From Pedobacter fastidiosus (GTDB lineage: Bacteria > Bacteroidota > Bacteroidia > Sphingobacteriales > Sphingobacteriaceae), in assembly GCF_014306625.1 (NCBI RefSeq), contig NZ_JACRYL010000008.1:1-64000 (forward strand): a stretch of 64,000 nt of DNA, in the 5' to 3' direction. A program made the translations under genes and the position numbers. Below are positions 44,555 through 55,100 of the stretch, in pieces. The notes beneath the pieces were generated by a model, which made no database searches, was not told the origin of the DNA, and was given only the letters and a program-made list of their open reading frames with translations. The first letter of the stretch is position 1, and each line of letters opens with the position of its first letter.

Positions 44555-44724
44555 ATGAAAGACAAAAAAAAATATGGGATAATCTGAAGACGGAAATCCA
44601 CAAGTATCAAGAGTTTGGTGGATTAGTAACCGAGAAGAAAAAACTCTTCTCAAATCTGATTAATTCTTTTATCACAGGATATAAAAAAAAGATAAAATCT
44701 GCAGTTTCCATTCCGGAGAAATAA
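44555..44724 (+). CDS. Small basic protein needing a -1 frameshift at an A9 run
   Basis: ATG 44555 follows a strong Shine-Dalgarno AAGGAGG (44541-44547), rare in this window. In frame zero it ends after ten codons (TGA 44585-44587). Codons 4-6 are an A9 run (44564-44572), which contains the slippery A-AAA-AAA. A -1 shift, or one extra A from transcript slippage, gives a 56-residue lysine-rich protein running to TAA at 44724 (for example IWDNLKTEIHKYQEFGG and SFITGYKKKIKSA). It could be frameshifting, phase variation, a mutation or a sequencing error. No family is recognised. Confidence 0.45.
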
Positions 44725-44830
44725 TTTCAGTTATCCTCTCACATCCAAAACCTATTTTTAAGAAAATTGTCTAATCATATTTTCTTTTGAGATCAAGAAA
44801 AACTCAAGTTAGGTAATCGTGCTTTTAGGT

Positions 44831-46156
44831 TTATAAAATGGTATCGTTTGGCGTAATGCGCTTCAATATAACGGATAGTATTATTGCGAATACCACATAA
44901 CCTACAAAAATAAAGTAGCCAGGTTGGAGTGATGTGTTATTTTCAGTAATAGTATTGAGTACATCGTTATGAATTTCCAAATTGGAGAGCTGGCTTTTTA
45001 AAATACCATTTAAACCTATGTAGGTCATTAAAATTCCAACAACCATTACATCAGCCATATCCCATTTACCAGATTCGAAAGATAGGTATCTTAATGCCTT
45101 ATTTTGGCGAAGCTGATCGTTACTCAAAATATGAATTCCTTTTGCAATCAGTCTTAAAATTGGCAAAACAATAACAAACAATAAAATAAGTGACCCTATA
45201 ACAACGGAGTCTGGCTTTGGTTGTTGGATTAATACTTGGATAATACCCAAGATACTTTTGCTCTGAAAAAACAATACCTGGTTTTCAAATGCAATTTTTT
45301 CGCCAAGAAGTGTAAAGTTCAAAGCTTGAATCCGGGCATCAACTTCAATTATTGGCGCAGTTGTTCCTACTGCCAAAAGTACAAACGCAAAAAGTAACGA
45401 CATTACAAAGAGCGTACTTTGAAGGTGCACTTTTTTACGCATAATTAGCCAAAGGCCAAGTGCAATAGCTACACATCCAAGCATTGCAAATGATGAATTA
45501 TAGGTAGCATTATTGATCAGGGCCAATTGGGTATTAATTCTATCATTAAATTCGACTGGATCAGAAACATGGTATTTTTTTGCGATATATTTTGTAACCG
45601 CATTATTGGCAATTTCTGTGCTATCATAAGTTTCCTTTTCAAGCTGATCTAGCTTACTAGTCGCAATACTTTTAAGTCTTTTGGTGCTTGCCGGACTATT
45701 AATCTTGGTAATAATTGTTTTAGCGAAAGATGGTACCTGAGCTTGGATCTTATCAGGATTAACAAACTGTTTAACTGCAAACTTTGTTAATTTACCTTTA
45801 AGGGTTTTTTGCGGCTTATTAATTTCTGCAAATGTTTTCGATACTAAGCCATGAAGCTGCAGTTCAACCTCTTTTTGAAGTTCCTTTTTCTGTTTACTCG
45901 TCATGCTAAAATCAGTTACCTGATGATTTACAACTTCAGAAATCTTATCTCGCCATTGGTTTACCGAAAAAAGACCAAAGGTTATATTATTTACCATGCT
46001 ATAATCTTCCTTAATCTGTTCTCTCTCTATGGAATTTTGACGCAGGCGATAGCCATAATAAGCTTCACCACAAAGCAAAATACTTAATCCAAGAATGAGT
46101 ATAATATTAAACAGCGTGTTTTTTTTAGCTGGCTTATCTTTTATATGAGTTGTCAA
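44831..46156 (-). CDS. PqiA-domain membrane protein, copy 2
   Basis: The protein has 441 residues. One membrane helix (about 15-35) is followed by a ~180-residue extracytoplasmic helical domain (40-220), then about five more helices. The C-terminal half resembles the paraquat-inducible protein A family (PF04403), with VGTTAPIIEVDARI, FFQSKSILGIIQVL, and ILPILRLIAKGI blocks. It is about half identical to the gene directly upstream (46202-47527), 45 bp away, so it is a tandem duplicate. PqiA proteins are linked to lipid transport across the envelope; the mce-type partner PqiB is absent here. Confidence 0.78.
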   Translation of the reverse strand: MTTHIKDKPAKKNTLFNIILILGLSILLCGEAYYGYRLRQNSIEREQIKEDYSMVNNITFGLFSVNQWRDKISEVVNHQVTDFSMTSKQKKELQKEVELQLHGLVSKTFAEINKPQKTLKGKLTKFAVKQFVNPDKIQAQVPSFAKTIITKINSPASTKRLKSIATSKLDQLEKETYDSTEIANNAVTKYIAKKYHVSDPVEFNDRINTQLALINNATYNSSFAMLGCVAIALGLWLIMRKKVHLQSTLFVMSLLFAFVLLAVGTTAPIIEVDARIQALNFTLLGEKIAFENQVLFFQSKSILGIIQVLIQQPKPDSVVIGSLILLFVIVLPILRLIAKGIHILSNDQLRQNKALRYLSFESGKWDMADVMVVGILMTYIGLNGILKSQLSNLEIHNDVLNTITENNTSLQPGYFIFVGYVVFAIILSVILKRITPNDTIL

Positions 46157-46201
46157 TGTTATTGCAGATTAGATTATAAATCAATGAGTTCGAATCACAT
46201 T

Positions 46202-47527
46202 TTAATGCGAATCGTGTGGTGTAATAAACTTTAATATGGTAGATAAAATAAGTCCATACAGTACAAAACTTATAAATATGATGTATCCGGGCTGTAAAGC
46301 GGTATTGTTGGTGGTAATGATGGTTAGAAAATCGCTTTTAATGTTCAAGTTGGTTAATTGACTTTCTAGCAAACCATTTAAACCAATATAAACCATGAGT
46401 ATTGCGATAACAATTACATCTGCCATGCTCCACTTACCAGATTGAAAAGCGAAATATTTAATAACCTTATTTTCGGCTAATTTCTTTTTACTTAAAAGGT
46501 GAATTCCGGTAGAACTTAACTTCATCACTGGAAAAAGAATACTAAAAACCAGAATTAAAATACCCACTAAAATTGAATCGATAGCAGGCTGTTTGACCAG
46601 CACTTCAACAACATCCAAAATGCTCTTACTTTGGAAAAACAGAACCTGATTTTTAAAGACAACGTGTTCTCCCAACAGAACAAAATCTAAAGATTTGATT
46701 CGAGCATCTACCTCGATCATCGATGCCGTTAGGCCAATCGCAAGCAGAATAAAAGCAAACATTAACGACATGATAAATAAGGTGGCATGCAGGTCTACAC
46801 GTTTCCTTAAAATCCACCATAAGGTAAGTACAACTAATATGCAAATCAGCATAACGAAAGAATAATAGTAAGTGGTTGTCCGGATACGATCAAGAGATGC
46901 AGTAAGCTTACTGTTAAATTGATCAGATGAAGAAACATGATATTTCTTATACATCTGATGAACCATCGTATTTTTCACCGTTAAAGTGCTATCAATATCT
47001 TTAGTTTGTTGCAGTGCATTAAACTGACCCAAAGCCATTTTACTCAGTTGCTTTTTATTCTTTGGGTTATCTACTTGAGCAATAATTGTTTTTGCAAAAC
47101 CAGGAACTTGAGCTTTAATATCATCAGTATCAACAAAATTTCTTACTGCAAATTTTGTTAATTTTCCACCAACAGATTTTTGAGGCTTGTTAACAATAGC
47201 TTCTGCTTTGTTAATTAATGCAAGAATGATCTGTTCAACCTCAACCTGAAGATTTTTCTTCTGTTTTGGTGTCATTTTAAAATCTCGTACCTGATGCTTC
47301 ACTATTCCTGCAACTTCATCACGCCATTGATCTACAGAGAATAGCCCGAAAGTAATATTATTCATCTCGGAGTAATCGTGCTTAAGTACTTCCTGCTGTT
47401 TGGAAAGCGTGTGAAGCTGATAACCGTAATAGCCTTCTACGCCCAATAACAGCGTTAAACCTAATATTAAAAAGATTTTTGATAAAATCGATTTATGTTT
47501 TGTTTCAGTATTTTCTGTTGCTGTCAA
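46202..47527 (-). CDS. PqiA-domain membrane protein, copy 1
   Basis: The protein has 441 residues, the same length and layout as the following gene: an N-terminal helix, a long periplasmic helical domain with FGLFSVDQWRDEVAGIVKHQV, then the PqiA-like membrane half (LTASMIEVDARIKSLDF, FFQSKSILDVVEVLV, LFPVMKLSSTGIHLL). Exact conservation of length and of motifs such as KLTKFAVR.FV.. in both copies shows they are paralogues under selection. Probably one transcript. Confidence 0.78.
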   Translation of the reverse strand: MTATENTETKHKSILSKIFLILGLTLLLGVEGYYGYQLHTLSKQQEVLKHDYSEMNNITFGLFSVDQWRDEVAGIVKHQVRDFKMTPKQKKNLQVEVEQIILALINKAEAIVNKPQKSVGGKLTKFAVRNFVDTDDIKAQVPGFAKTIIAQVDNPKNKKQLSKMALGQFNALQQTKDIDSTLTVKNTMVHQMYKKYHVSSSDQFNSKLTASLDRIRTTTYYYSFVMLICILVVLTLWWILRKRVDLHATLFIMSLMFAFILLAIGLTASMIEVDARIKSLDFVLLGEHVVFKNQVLFFQSKSILDVVEVLVKQPAIDSILVGILILVFSILFPVMKLSSTGIHLLSKKKLAENKVIKYFAFQSGKWSMADVIVIAILMVYIGLNGLLESQLTNLNIKSDFLTIITTNNTALQPGYIIFISFVLYGLILSTILKFITPHDSH

Positions 47528-47660
47528 GGTTAATCTAGATTACGAAGGATGTAATTAATTGTTAATCAATTTCATTAAACCAAGATTTGTGAAAATAGTT
47601 TTAATAAGAATGAAAATTTTCTAAGCTTCTTAATTCAAAAATGAAATTATAAAAGCTTTA

Positions 47661-47699
47661 AAAACAAAAAATGCAGTAGACATCCGTCATACTGCATTA
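47661..47699 (-). terminator. Terminator of the SusCD/protease operon
   Basis: AATGCAGTA (47670-47678) pairs with TACTGCATT (47690-47698). On the minus strand it is followed by a T-rich stretch. It closes the operon that begins at the sigma factor or at susC. Confidence 0.75.
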
Positions 47700-47720
47700 A
47701 TCATTAACTAATTATAAAAT

Positions 47721-48257
47721 CTATTTCACTGCAACTACCTCCCCACAAGTGAGCATATTTTTGGGATAATATGGGTTTTCAATCTTCTTTTCATCGCTTA
47801 CCCAAGTTGTTCCCATCATTGGGCATTTTTGTCGGTAAAGAATGGTTTTTTCTGGTTTTACCTTATCAATAATAACCCAAAACTGTTCAGATAATTTCTC
47901 CATATCTTTTCTTTGCTCGTTTATTGAGGCACTTTCGGCAATGTGCTTTGCCAAGGCTGTAATGCTTTCTCTTGCAGAAGTTGATGCATTCATTTCTTCT
48001 AAGCTCAACTTTTTAAATTTAAACTGCCCTAATGTATTTGCAAATTCTGTAGCGAAACTCGATGTTTTTTTAACATCAGAAATAACTAGACTATTTTTCA
48101 TCCCCAAGTAATTTGCAATGATGAGCTTTTTAAGTCCCTCTCTTTTTTGTGCCAATTCTGGCGTAGCTACTTCTTGAACCGATGTTTTAATTTGGGCAGT
48201 TGCAGTAAATGTTGCTATACCAAAGACCATAAAAATGGCCAATACATAATTTTTCAT
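47721..48257 (-). CDS. DUF3347-type secreted protein
   Basis: The protein has 178 residues, with a signal peptide (about 1-21) and a helical middle. The C-terminal signature LYRQKCPMMGTTWVSDEKKIENPYYPKNMLTCGEV matches DUF3347, a domain otherwise found with CusB-type copper efflux adaptors. Two Cys and two adjacent Met could bind metal. It starts 2 bp after the metalloprotease gene, so it is cotranscribed with it. Confidence 0.82.
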   Translation of the reverse strand: MKNYVLAIFMVFGIATFTATAQIKTSVQEVATPELAQKREGLKKLIIANYLGMKNSLVISDVKKTSSFATEFANTLGQFKFKKLSLEEMNASTSARESITALAKHIAESASINEQRKDMEKLSEQFWVIIDKVKPEKTILYRQKCPMMGTTWVSDEKKIENPYYPKNMLTCGEVVAVK

Positions 48258-48259
48258 TT

Positions 48260-50707
48260 CTATGGATTTAGGGTTGTTTTCTTTAAAATTTTATCAATTT
48301 CTGTACGAATATCTTTCAAATGTAATTCATTAATACCTGTGGTTTGAGGTAAAATTTCTTCTACTTTTGTTCTGATGGCTTGAAGGTGATTAATAGCTTC
48401 TAGCCTAACATCACTTCGTTGAGCGCTATTCATCGCTTTTCCATCTGCAATATCTTTAGGATTGATTAATATCCCTACTTTTTCAAGATATGATCGTTGA
48501 AGACTTCTTAAATAAGCATCTCGCTTGGGGTCCATTGATGGTTTCTTCCAAACCGTTGGCAAAATATCATTTAAAAACTCACTTACAGGATAAGGATTAG
48601 TAGAATTTAAAGCTTTTTGACTAAGATTAAATAATAAACCAGGACTTAAGAACATATTCAAAATCTGTGTTTGCTGATCTGAAATTTCTTCCATTGGTTT
48701 CACGTCAATTAATTGCGAAATCTCAGTAGGATAAATCCAAAGTGGTGCATCAAAAAGCTGGCGACCAACGTAGCCTACAACACGCTTAACCTTTTCTTTT
48801 GGAATTTCAGTATAAACCACTCCCTTTTCATCAACGCTTCTTTTAGTAACATAACGATTGCCCACATTTTTCATAACGTGATATAGATATCGGCCATATT
48901 GCTTAACAACTTCCTTATGCAATTCGGCTAAATTATCATACTGATCACCAGGTTCTTTGGTCCATTTTACTAAATTTGCAACTACCCTTTTTAAATTTTT
49001 GATCCCATAATCGCTCGCCACAATTGCATCATCGCCTAAATCTTCAGATTGGCTTCTTGGATCTTCATCTTTGCCTTCACCACCGAACCATAATTTTGGA
49101 TTTTTGGTTAAGATATCGGTTGTCATTTTGGATAACAATTTTGCTTCATCATACTCATCTTTTTCCTGATCAAAATATCGATAGCCCCAATTAATTGCCC
49201 ATTTATCATAAGCGCCAATTCTCGCATAAATCCCCTTCGGAGAAATATGATCTTCTGGTTGTGCAACATAATTAAAACGAGCATAATCCATAATGGAAAC
49301 CGTATGACCATTTTTTTCTACCCAAGCTTTATCTCGTAGTTTCTCTACAGGAGTTTGACTGCTTGCACCCATATTATGCTTTAAACCAAGCGTATGTCCA
49401 ATCTCATGCGAAGAAACAAAGCGTATTAATTGCCCCATCAATTCATCATCAAATTGCATTTTCTGAGCTCTTATATCCGATGGCCCAGCTTGGATCATGT
49501 ACCAGTTATGAACGAGCTTCATCACATTGTGATACCAACCGACATGGCTTTCCATAATCTCTCCACTCCGTGGATCACTAATTCTTGGTCCGTAAGCATT
49601 GGGCGTTTCTGAGGCATAATATCTAATTACCGAAAATCTGGCATCCTCCAAACTCATGGTTGTATCCGCCTCTGGCCATTCTTTGCCAATAATAGCATTC
49701 TTAAAACCAGCTTCTTCAAAAGCCTTCTGCCAATCATTTATCCCTTGAATAAGATAAGGTCTCCATTTCTTTGGTGTGGATGGATCGATATAGTAAATAA
49801 TTTGCTTTTGAGGTTCTACTAAAATTCCTTTTTTGTACTTATCAAGATCTTCTTTTTTGGGTTCTAAACGATAACGTTGAACCAAGTATTTAGTTTGCGT
49901 ACGCTGATAGGCTTCATCAAAAAGAATGTATTTGTTATTGAAATAGCCTACCCTTTCGTCTGAAATCCGTTTTCGCATTGGCACTTTTGGCAACAATATG
50001 AAAGATGTATTAAGACGAATGGTAACTGCACCAGTTAATGCCCCAGCAGGAATCCCAAGTCCGGCGCTTGCATAAGTTTTGGTAGTTCTAATTTCTGCAT
50101 TGATTGGGTAACAAGAAATGCGCTCAATAAAAGAACGATCATCAGCCAATCCATTCAGTTTTTTTGAATTTTTTTCTTCAGCAGGAATTGAAACAACCGG
50201 AACATCTTTTTTAAAGAAATCCGTTACGTCGATCACATAATTGCCTGATATCGGGTTTTTGGCCTTAATATCAAAACTTGCAATAATTGGACTTTCCTGC
50301 GATTGCATTACGGCTTGATAAAGTGGATCAGCAGAGTTTTTAGTTTCTTGGCGATAAACAACCCCTTTTAAAAAGAGGTTGTTATTGTTTCCTTTTTGAA
50401 AATATAACGTTTGCTCGTTTACTTTTTCACCTCCAAAGTTACCAAACCCTTGTGGAGTGGCCACATATCTAGTTACAGCAAGTAAGTAACGCCCCAATAA
50501 ACTATCTGGCACTTCAAAAAACCACTTTTGATCTACTTGCCTAACATTAAAAAGTCCATCCTGTCCAATTGCACTTGCAGGAATTACTTTGGTATAATCC
50601 AATGGCACCTTTTTAGCCGAACTATCTGGCTTAACAATTGGCTTTTGAGCAAGTGTACTTAAAGAGAAAACACATACAATCGGTAGTATAATTTGTTTAA
50701 TATTCAT
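48260..50707 (-). CDS. Large zinc-dependent metalloprotease (DUF5117/DUF5118 type)
   Basis: The protein has 815 residues with a signal peptide (about 1-20). The metzincin-type motif HEIGHTLGLKH lies near residue 434, with SIMDYARFNYVAQP downstream supplying a Met-turn-like segment. The N-terminal layout with GLFNVRQVDQKWFFEVPDSLLGRYLLAVTR is typical of the large secreted Bacteroidota metalloproteases that carry DUF5117/DUF4953/DUF5118. It starts 1 bp after susD. Probable role: trimming peptides for, or after, uptake by the SusC/SusD complex. Confidence 0.9.
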   Translation of the reverse strand: MNIKQIILPIVCVFSLSTLAQKPIVKPDSSAKKVPLDYTKVIPASAIGQDGLFNVRQVDQKWFFEVPDSLLGRYLLAVTRYVATPQGFGNFGGEKVNEQTLYFQKGNNNNLFLKGVVYRQETKNSADPLYQAVMQSQESPIIASFDIKAKNPISGNYVIDVTDFFKKDVPVVSIPAEEKNSKKLNGLADDRSFIERISCYPINAEIRTTKTYASAGLGIPAGALTGAVTIRLNTSFILLPKVPMRKRISDERVGYFNNKYILFDEAYQRTQTKYLVQRYRLEPKKEDLDKYKKGILVEPQKQIIYYIDPSTPKKWRPYLIQGINDWQKAFEEAGFKNAIIGKEWPEADTTMSLEDARFSVIRYYASETPNAYGPRISDPRSGEIMESHVGWYHNVMKLVHNWYMIQAGPSDIRAQKMQFDDELMGQLIRFVSSHEIGHTLGLKHNMGASSQTPVEKLRDKAWVEKNGHTVSIMDYARFNYVAQPEDHISPKGIYARIGAYDKWAINWGYRYFDQEKDEYDEAKLLSKMTTDILTKNPKLWFGGEGKDEDPRSQSEDLGDDAIVASDYGIKNLKRVVANLVKWTKEPGDQYDNLAELHKEVVKQYGRYLYHVMKNVGNRYVTKRSVDEKGVVYTEIPKEKVKRVVGYVGRQLFDAPLWIYPTEISQLIDVKPMEEISDQQTQILNMFLSPGLLFNLSQKALNSTNPYPVSEFLNDILPTVWKKPSMDPKRDAYLRSLQRSYLEKVGILINPKDIADGKAMNSAQRSDVRLEAINHLQAIRTKVEEILPQTTGINELHLKDIRTEIDKILKKTTLNP

Positions 50708-50708
50708 C

Positions 50709-52139
50709 TTAAAACGGAAGTTTTTCGTCGGTATTTAAAGTAAGATTTGGATTTTTCTTGAGTACGTTAAGTGGAAACGGAATTACATATAACCTCGATG
50801 TTGGCAAAAGCGTATAGGTTTGCTGAGGCACGGTTTTATTAACCAAAGGATAAACTCTGGTTACGGTTTTTGCATATTCTGGTTCAGTATTTAACCTTTT
50901 CAAATCGAAAAACCGATTAAAACCAAGAAACATTTCTTTTCTGCGCTCGTTAATGATGATGTCCATCGTTTCCTTTCTAGTTGCAGGAACAGATAAAATG
51001 ATGCTACCAGATAAAATCCGCTTTTCTCGAAGTTTGTTCACTACGGCCATTGCACCAGCTAAATCATTTTCTCTGGCCAAGCATTCCGCCTGCATCAAGT
51101 AAACTTCTGTCGTTTTTAGTCCTGCTGTTGGATAAAAGAATCTGGTATAAGCGATGCTGTAATAAGCAGCACCAGAACCAATATCTAAAAAGCTTGCACT
51201 CGTTGTATTGAAAAACATATTAAAACGAGCATCATTTGTTCCGAATAAATTTCTTAATTCAGGACTGATTGGCCAACTGTAACCAAAGTTTGTTTCATTA
51301 TAACCTTGAATGTACATATAACTTAATACCTCTGGATTATTCGGAGCAACAATCGGTGTTACCGTTGGTCCACCCAATTTTGTGGTATAATTAACCAGAT
51401 CAAATATCTGATTGTTGTAAGAAAGCGACATTTCGCAGGCTTGTTTCGCCTGAGCAATTTCTCTCTTAAACAAATGAACCTTTGCTTTTAATGCCCACGC
51501 AAAGGCTAAAGATGGATGGTAAGGATCTGCAGGTTGCGCTTGCAAATAAGGAATTGCTTCGTCTAAATCCTTTTGAATAAAAGCATAAACTTCTGCAACG
51601 GTAGATTTTACAGGTTGAGCTTCTAAATCATATTTGTCCATAATGCAAATTCCGCCATCGGTGGCAGCAGTTGTAGGATTATAGCCTTTTGCATACACAT
51701 TAACCAACAAAAAGTGATCAAATGCTCTTAACGCTTTAGCTTCAGCTTTGGCTAAAGCTTTTACATTGGCATCGCCCTTACTTTCATCAACCGAAGAAAT
51801 AATGGTATTCCAGCGGTTAATATATAGATAACAACGTTCGTAAAAATTAGAAGAATTGATCAATGATACGCGATCAATATTTTCGTTAAAAAGAAAATGA
51901 ACAGTATTAATGTTAGGCGTAATACCGATAACATTCGATTCCTTAAACCACATATCATCAACCAAGTATTGAAAATTGGTAATGGTGTATGCTCGGTTTG
52001 GAAAGGAAACCAGTTCATAATAATCTTGTGCAGTTTCTACAACTAAAGATCCTTTTGGGGTTAAATCGGTATATTTCTTACACCCGGCAAGCGTAAAAAA
52101 GGTGGCTATTAGTGCTATAAAAGCTATATTTTTTTTCAT
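50709..52139 (-). CDS. SusD/RagB-family outer membrane lipoprotein
   Basis: The protein has 476 residues with a lipobox TLAGC (Cys19). The helical TPR-like body and the C-terminal block NERRKEMFLGFNRFFDLKRL are family signatures. SusD proteins sit as a lid on the SusC barrel and bind substrate at the cell surface. It lies 4 bp after susC and 1 bp before the metalloprotease gene. Confidence 0.95.
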   Translation of the reverse strand: MKKNIAFIALIATFFTLAGCKKYTDLTPKGSLVVETAQDYYELVSFPNRAYTITNFQYLVDDMWFKESNVIGITPNINTVHFLFNENIDRVSLINSSNFYERCYLYINRWNTIISSVDESKGDANVKALAKAEAKALRAFDHFLLVNVYAKGYNPTTAATDGGICIMDKYDLEAQPVKSTVAEVYAFIQKDLDEAIPYLQAQPADPYHPSLAFAWALKAKVHLFKREIAQAKQACEMSLSYNNQIFDLVNYTTKLGGPTVTPIVAPNNPEVLSYMYIQGYNETNFGYSWPISPELRNLFGTNDARFNMFFNTTSASFLDIGSGAAYYSIAYTRFFYPTAGLKTTEVYLMQAECLARENDLAGAMAVVNKLREKRILSGSIILSVPATRKETMDIIINERRKEMFLGFNRFFDLKRLNTEPEYAKTVTRVYPLVNKTVPQQTYTLLPTSRLYVIPFPLNVLKKNPNLTLNTDEKLPF

Positions 52140-52143
52140 TTTG

Positions 52144-55100
52144 TTAAAAGGTTAGATTTAAGCCGAATACAAAGGATTTAGGATTTTGAAGTGTTCTTAT
52201 TCCTGTGTTAAGCGAATAAGATTCTGGATCTATATCATCACCAGCAGCGCTTGCATACCACAAATTATTTACCTGGGCTGTAAATTTTGCAGATGGAATA
52301 TTAAGTTTTTTTGTTAACTGTTTTGGTAAATTATAGGCAAGTGAAATCGTTCTCAACTTAATATAATCAGCCTTAATAACATTTACATCTGCGCTTTGCC
52401 ACATGGAAGAAATAGAAGATGCTCTACCTATCATAGCTTCCGAATAATCAACCAGTAATCTTGGCAATTCTGGCGTTATGCCGTTTTTATACCTTTGAGT
52501 AATGTCTACATCAGTAATTTCATTAGAGCTTAAACTGGTTACATCTTTTCTCATCACATTACCTCCAGAAAAAATAAGCAATGCACTTAGCTCAAAATTC
52601 TTGTAAGAAACTCGCTGAGAAAATGATCCATTATAAGTAGGTATCAAAGTACCCATTTTAACTAAGGCACTAAGATTATTTATATCTCTACTGCTCGCTA
52701 CAATTGGATTTCCACTTGCATCAAAATCTAGAGTCGATTTACCATTTTCATCTAAGAAGTAGGGATAACCGTTAACCATTCCTCCGTATCGGTAAGCATA
52801 AACGGTGTTGTAATCCGTTCCTTCTTCATAATAATCAGATGGCGAGCCGATATAACTTGAAGCCATAGTAGCAGTTCTGTTAACTTGCCCAATTTTACTT
52901 CTGTTAAAGCCAATAACGAATTGCGAGCTCAAGATTAAATCGCCCGATTTTAGCCAATCTCCACCTAAAGTAAATTCAATACCCTTATTTCTTAAAACAC
53001 CATTGTTAATTATTCTAGAAGCTACTCCAACCGTTGGATCTAGCTCTGCCGTAACCAAGAGATCGGTGCTTTTTCTATCATAGGCATCAATACTACCTCT
53101 TAATCGATTGCCTAAAAATGCATAATCAATCCCAACATTGTAAGTCTCTGTCTTTTCCCACCTTAGTTTTGGATTCGGTAAACCCAAAACATTTAAATAT
53201 TGCAGTGAAGGAAAAAGATTATCATTTACTCTTCTTGCAGTTAAAAATTTAGTGGATGTAGTCGTATTTTGATTGCCATTAACTCCATAAGTTGCCCGCA
53301 ACTTTAATAAGTTAATCCATTTTAATGAGGCTAAAAAGGCTTCATTACTGGCATTCCATCCTAAACCAACTGACCATAACGGTCTGTTTTTATATTCCGG
53401 ATCGGCACCAAAAAAATCAGCACGATCTATCCGGAAACTCCCTGTTGCATTATATCTGTTTAAATAAGTATACCCCGCATTAGCAAAACTAGAGATATTT
53501 CTATGTTTCTCTTCTTGAAAAGAGCGACCAGCAACCCCAAGAGTTTTGTTACCTCCAAAAATATAGCTTGGTAAACCTGTTTGAGAAACACTTGCGTTAT
53601 TAATCAATGTAGAAGTTAGCGTAACCGGATCATAACCATATCTAATATCCGTGATCCCGATAGGTGTGAAAGTTTGTCTCATTTCCATCCCTGCAACGGC
53701 TGCAATGGAATGTTTCCCTCCGCCAAATGATCGATCAAAACTTAATTGATTTCTGAAGGTGTAAGAATTATTCTGTAGCATCCCCTGACTTAATCTTCCG
53801 CCCGTGGGAAGCCCATACGTGTAAGCGTTTGTAGATGGAGTAAAACCTACTAAAGCATTATATGCAGCTCTCATTTTATATGAGTTTACATCGTAATATT
53901 GCTCTGTTTTGGTGGTGCCAGTTTCATATTGAAATTGACTGGAGAAGCTTAGCCCATCCATTATTCTAGCTTGTATGTTAGCAAAAGCTCTTAAAGAAAC
54001 TGTATTTGCCTTGGTTTGTCCTTCATTTAAAGATTCCAAAATATTAAAGCGATAAGATCGATATTGCGAAGTATTCTTTAAGGTTGATGAAACAGCTGCA
54101 TTGATAACAGAACCTGCAATACCATCTGCAAGATTAACATAATCAGCATACAAAAGGCTTCCATCAGGGTTAACAATAGAAGCATACCTAGGTTGAATGC
54201 CGGTATATGAATTGTAAGAGTCATCTGTTGTTACCGAAGTTGAATAAGCACCATTAAAGCCTAATGTAGTGGTAAGCCACTTTTTAATATTATAGGTATT
54301 TTTAAAGTAAAGACTGATCTTTTGATCATCGTTGTTTATAACGCGTTCTGCAGAATTATCGTAATTTATTGAAGCAAAAGTATTTGATTTTGCACTTGCC
54401 GAACTCATCGATAAGTTATAACGCTGACGAAAAGCATTTTGCCAAACATTATCCCTGTACTGCTCATAATAGTCGGCATTTTTAAATGATGCTAATTGTT
54501 GGTTTACTTGATCTGTATTTAATTTTCCAGCATCTCTATCTCTATATAATTGATATAGAGGAGTATAATATTTTATAGAACCGTTTGCTACTGTACCATA
54601 TGCTGCAAACATAGATTCGGTAGTCGTGTAGCGAGCACGTTCCTTGTTATAAACGTCGGTTTCAAAATCTACAATATCAGCTGTTGATGCATAATGCATA
54701 CTGCTAAAATCAGGTTTGGTATCAATAAAAAAATCTGAATTAAGTGAAATCTTTAATGGATTGTTTCCTTTTTTGGTGGTTAAAATAATTACACCATTTG
54801 TTGATCTTGACCCATAAATTGATGCCGCTGCCCCATCTTTTAGTACCGTAACAGATTCAATATCGTAAGGATTTATATCTTCCAGAGCAGTTTCAGATGG
54901 AAGTCCGTCAATAACAACTAAAGGCTCCCTAGTAGTTCCAGTTAGTGAAAAAGTAGCCTGCCCCCTTAATACAGGTCTATCCGCCCCAATTCCATTTGGA
55001 TTTTTAACATAAACTAAACCTGCAACACGTCCTTCCAAAGCACTTAAAATATCTACAGGAATGTTCTGATTAAGTATATTTTCACCAATTGTTACTGATG

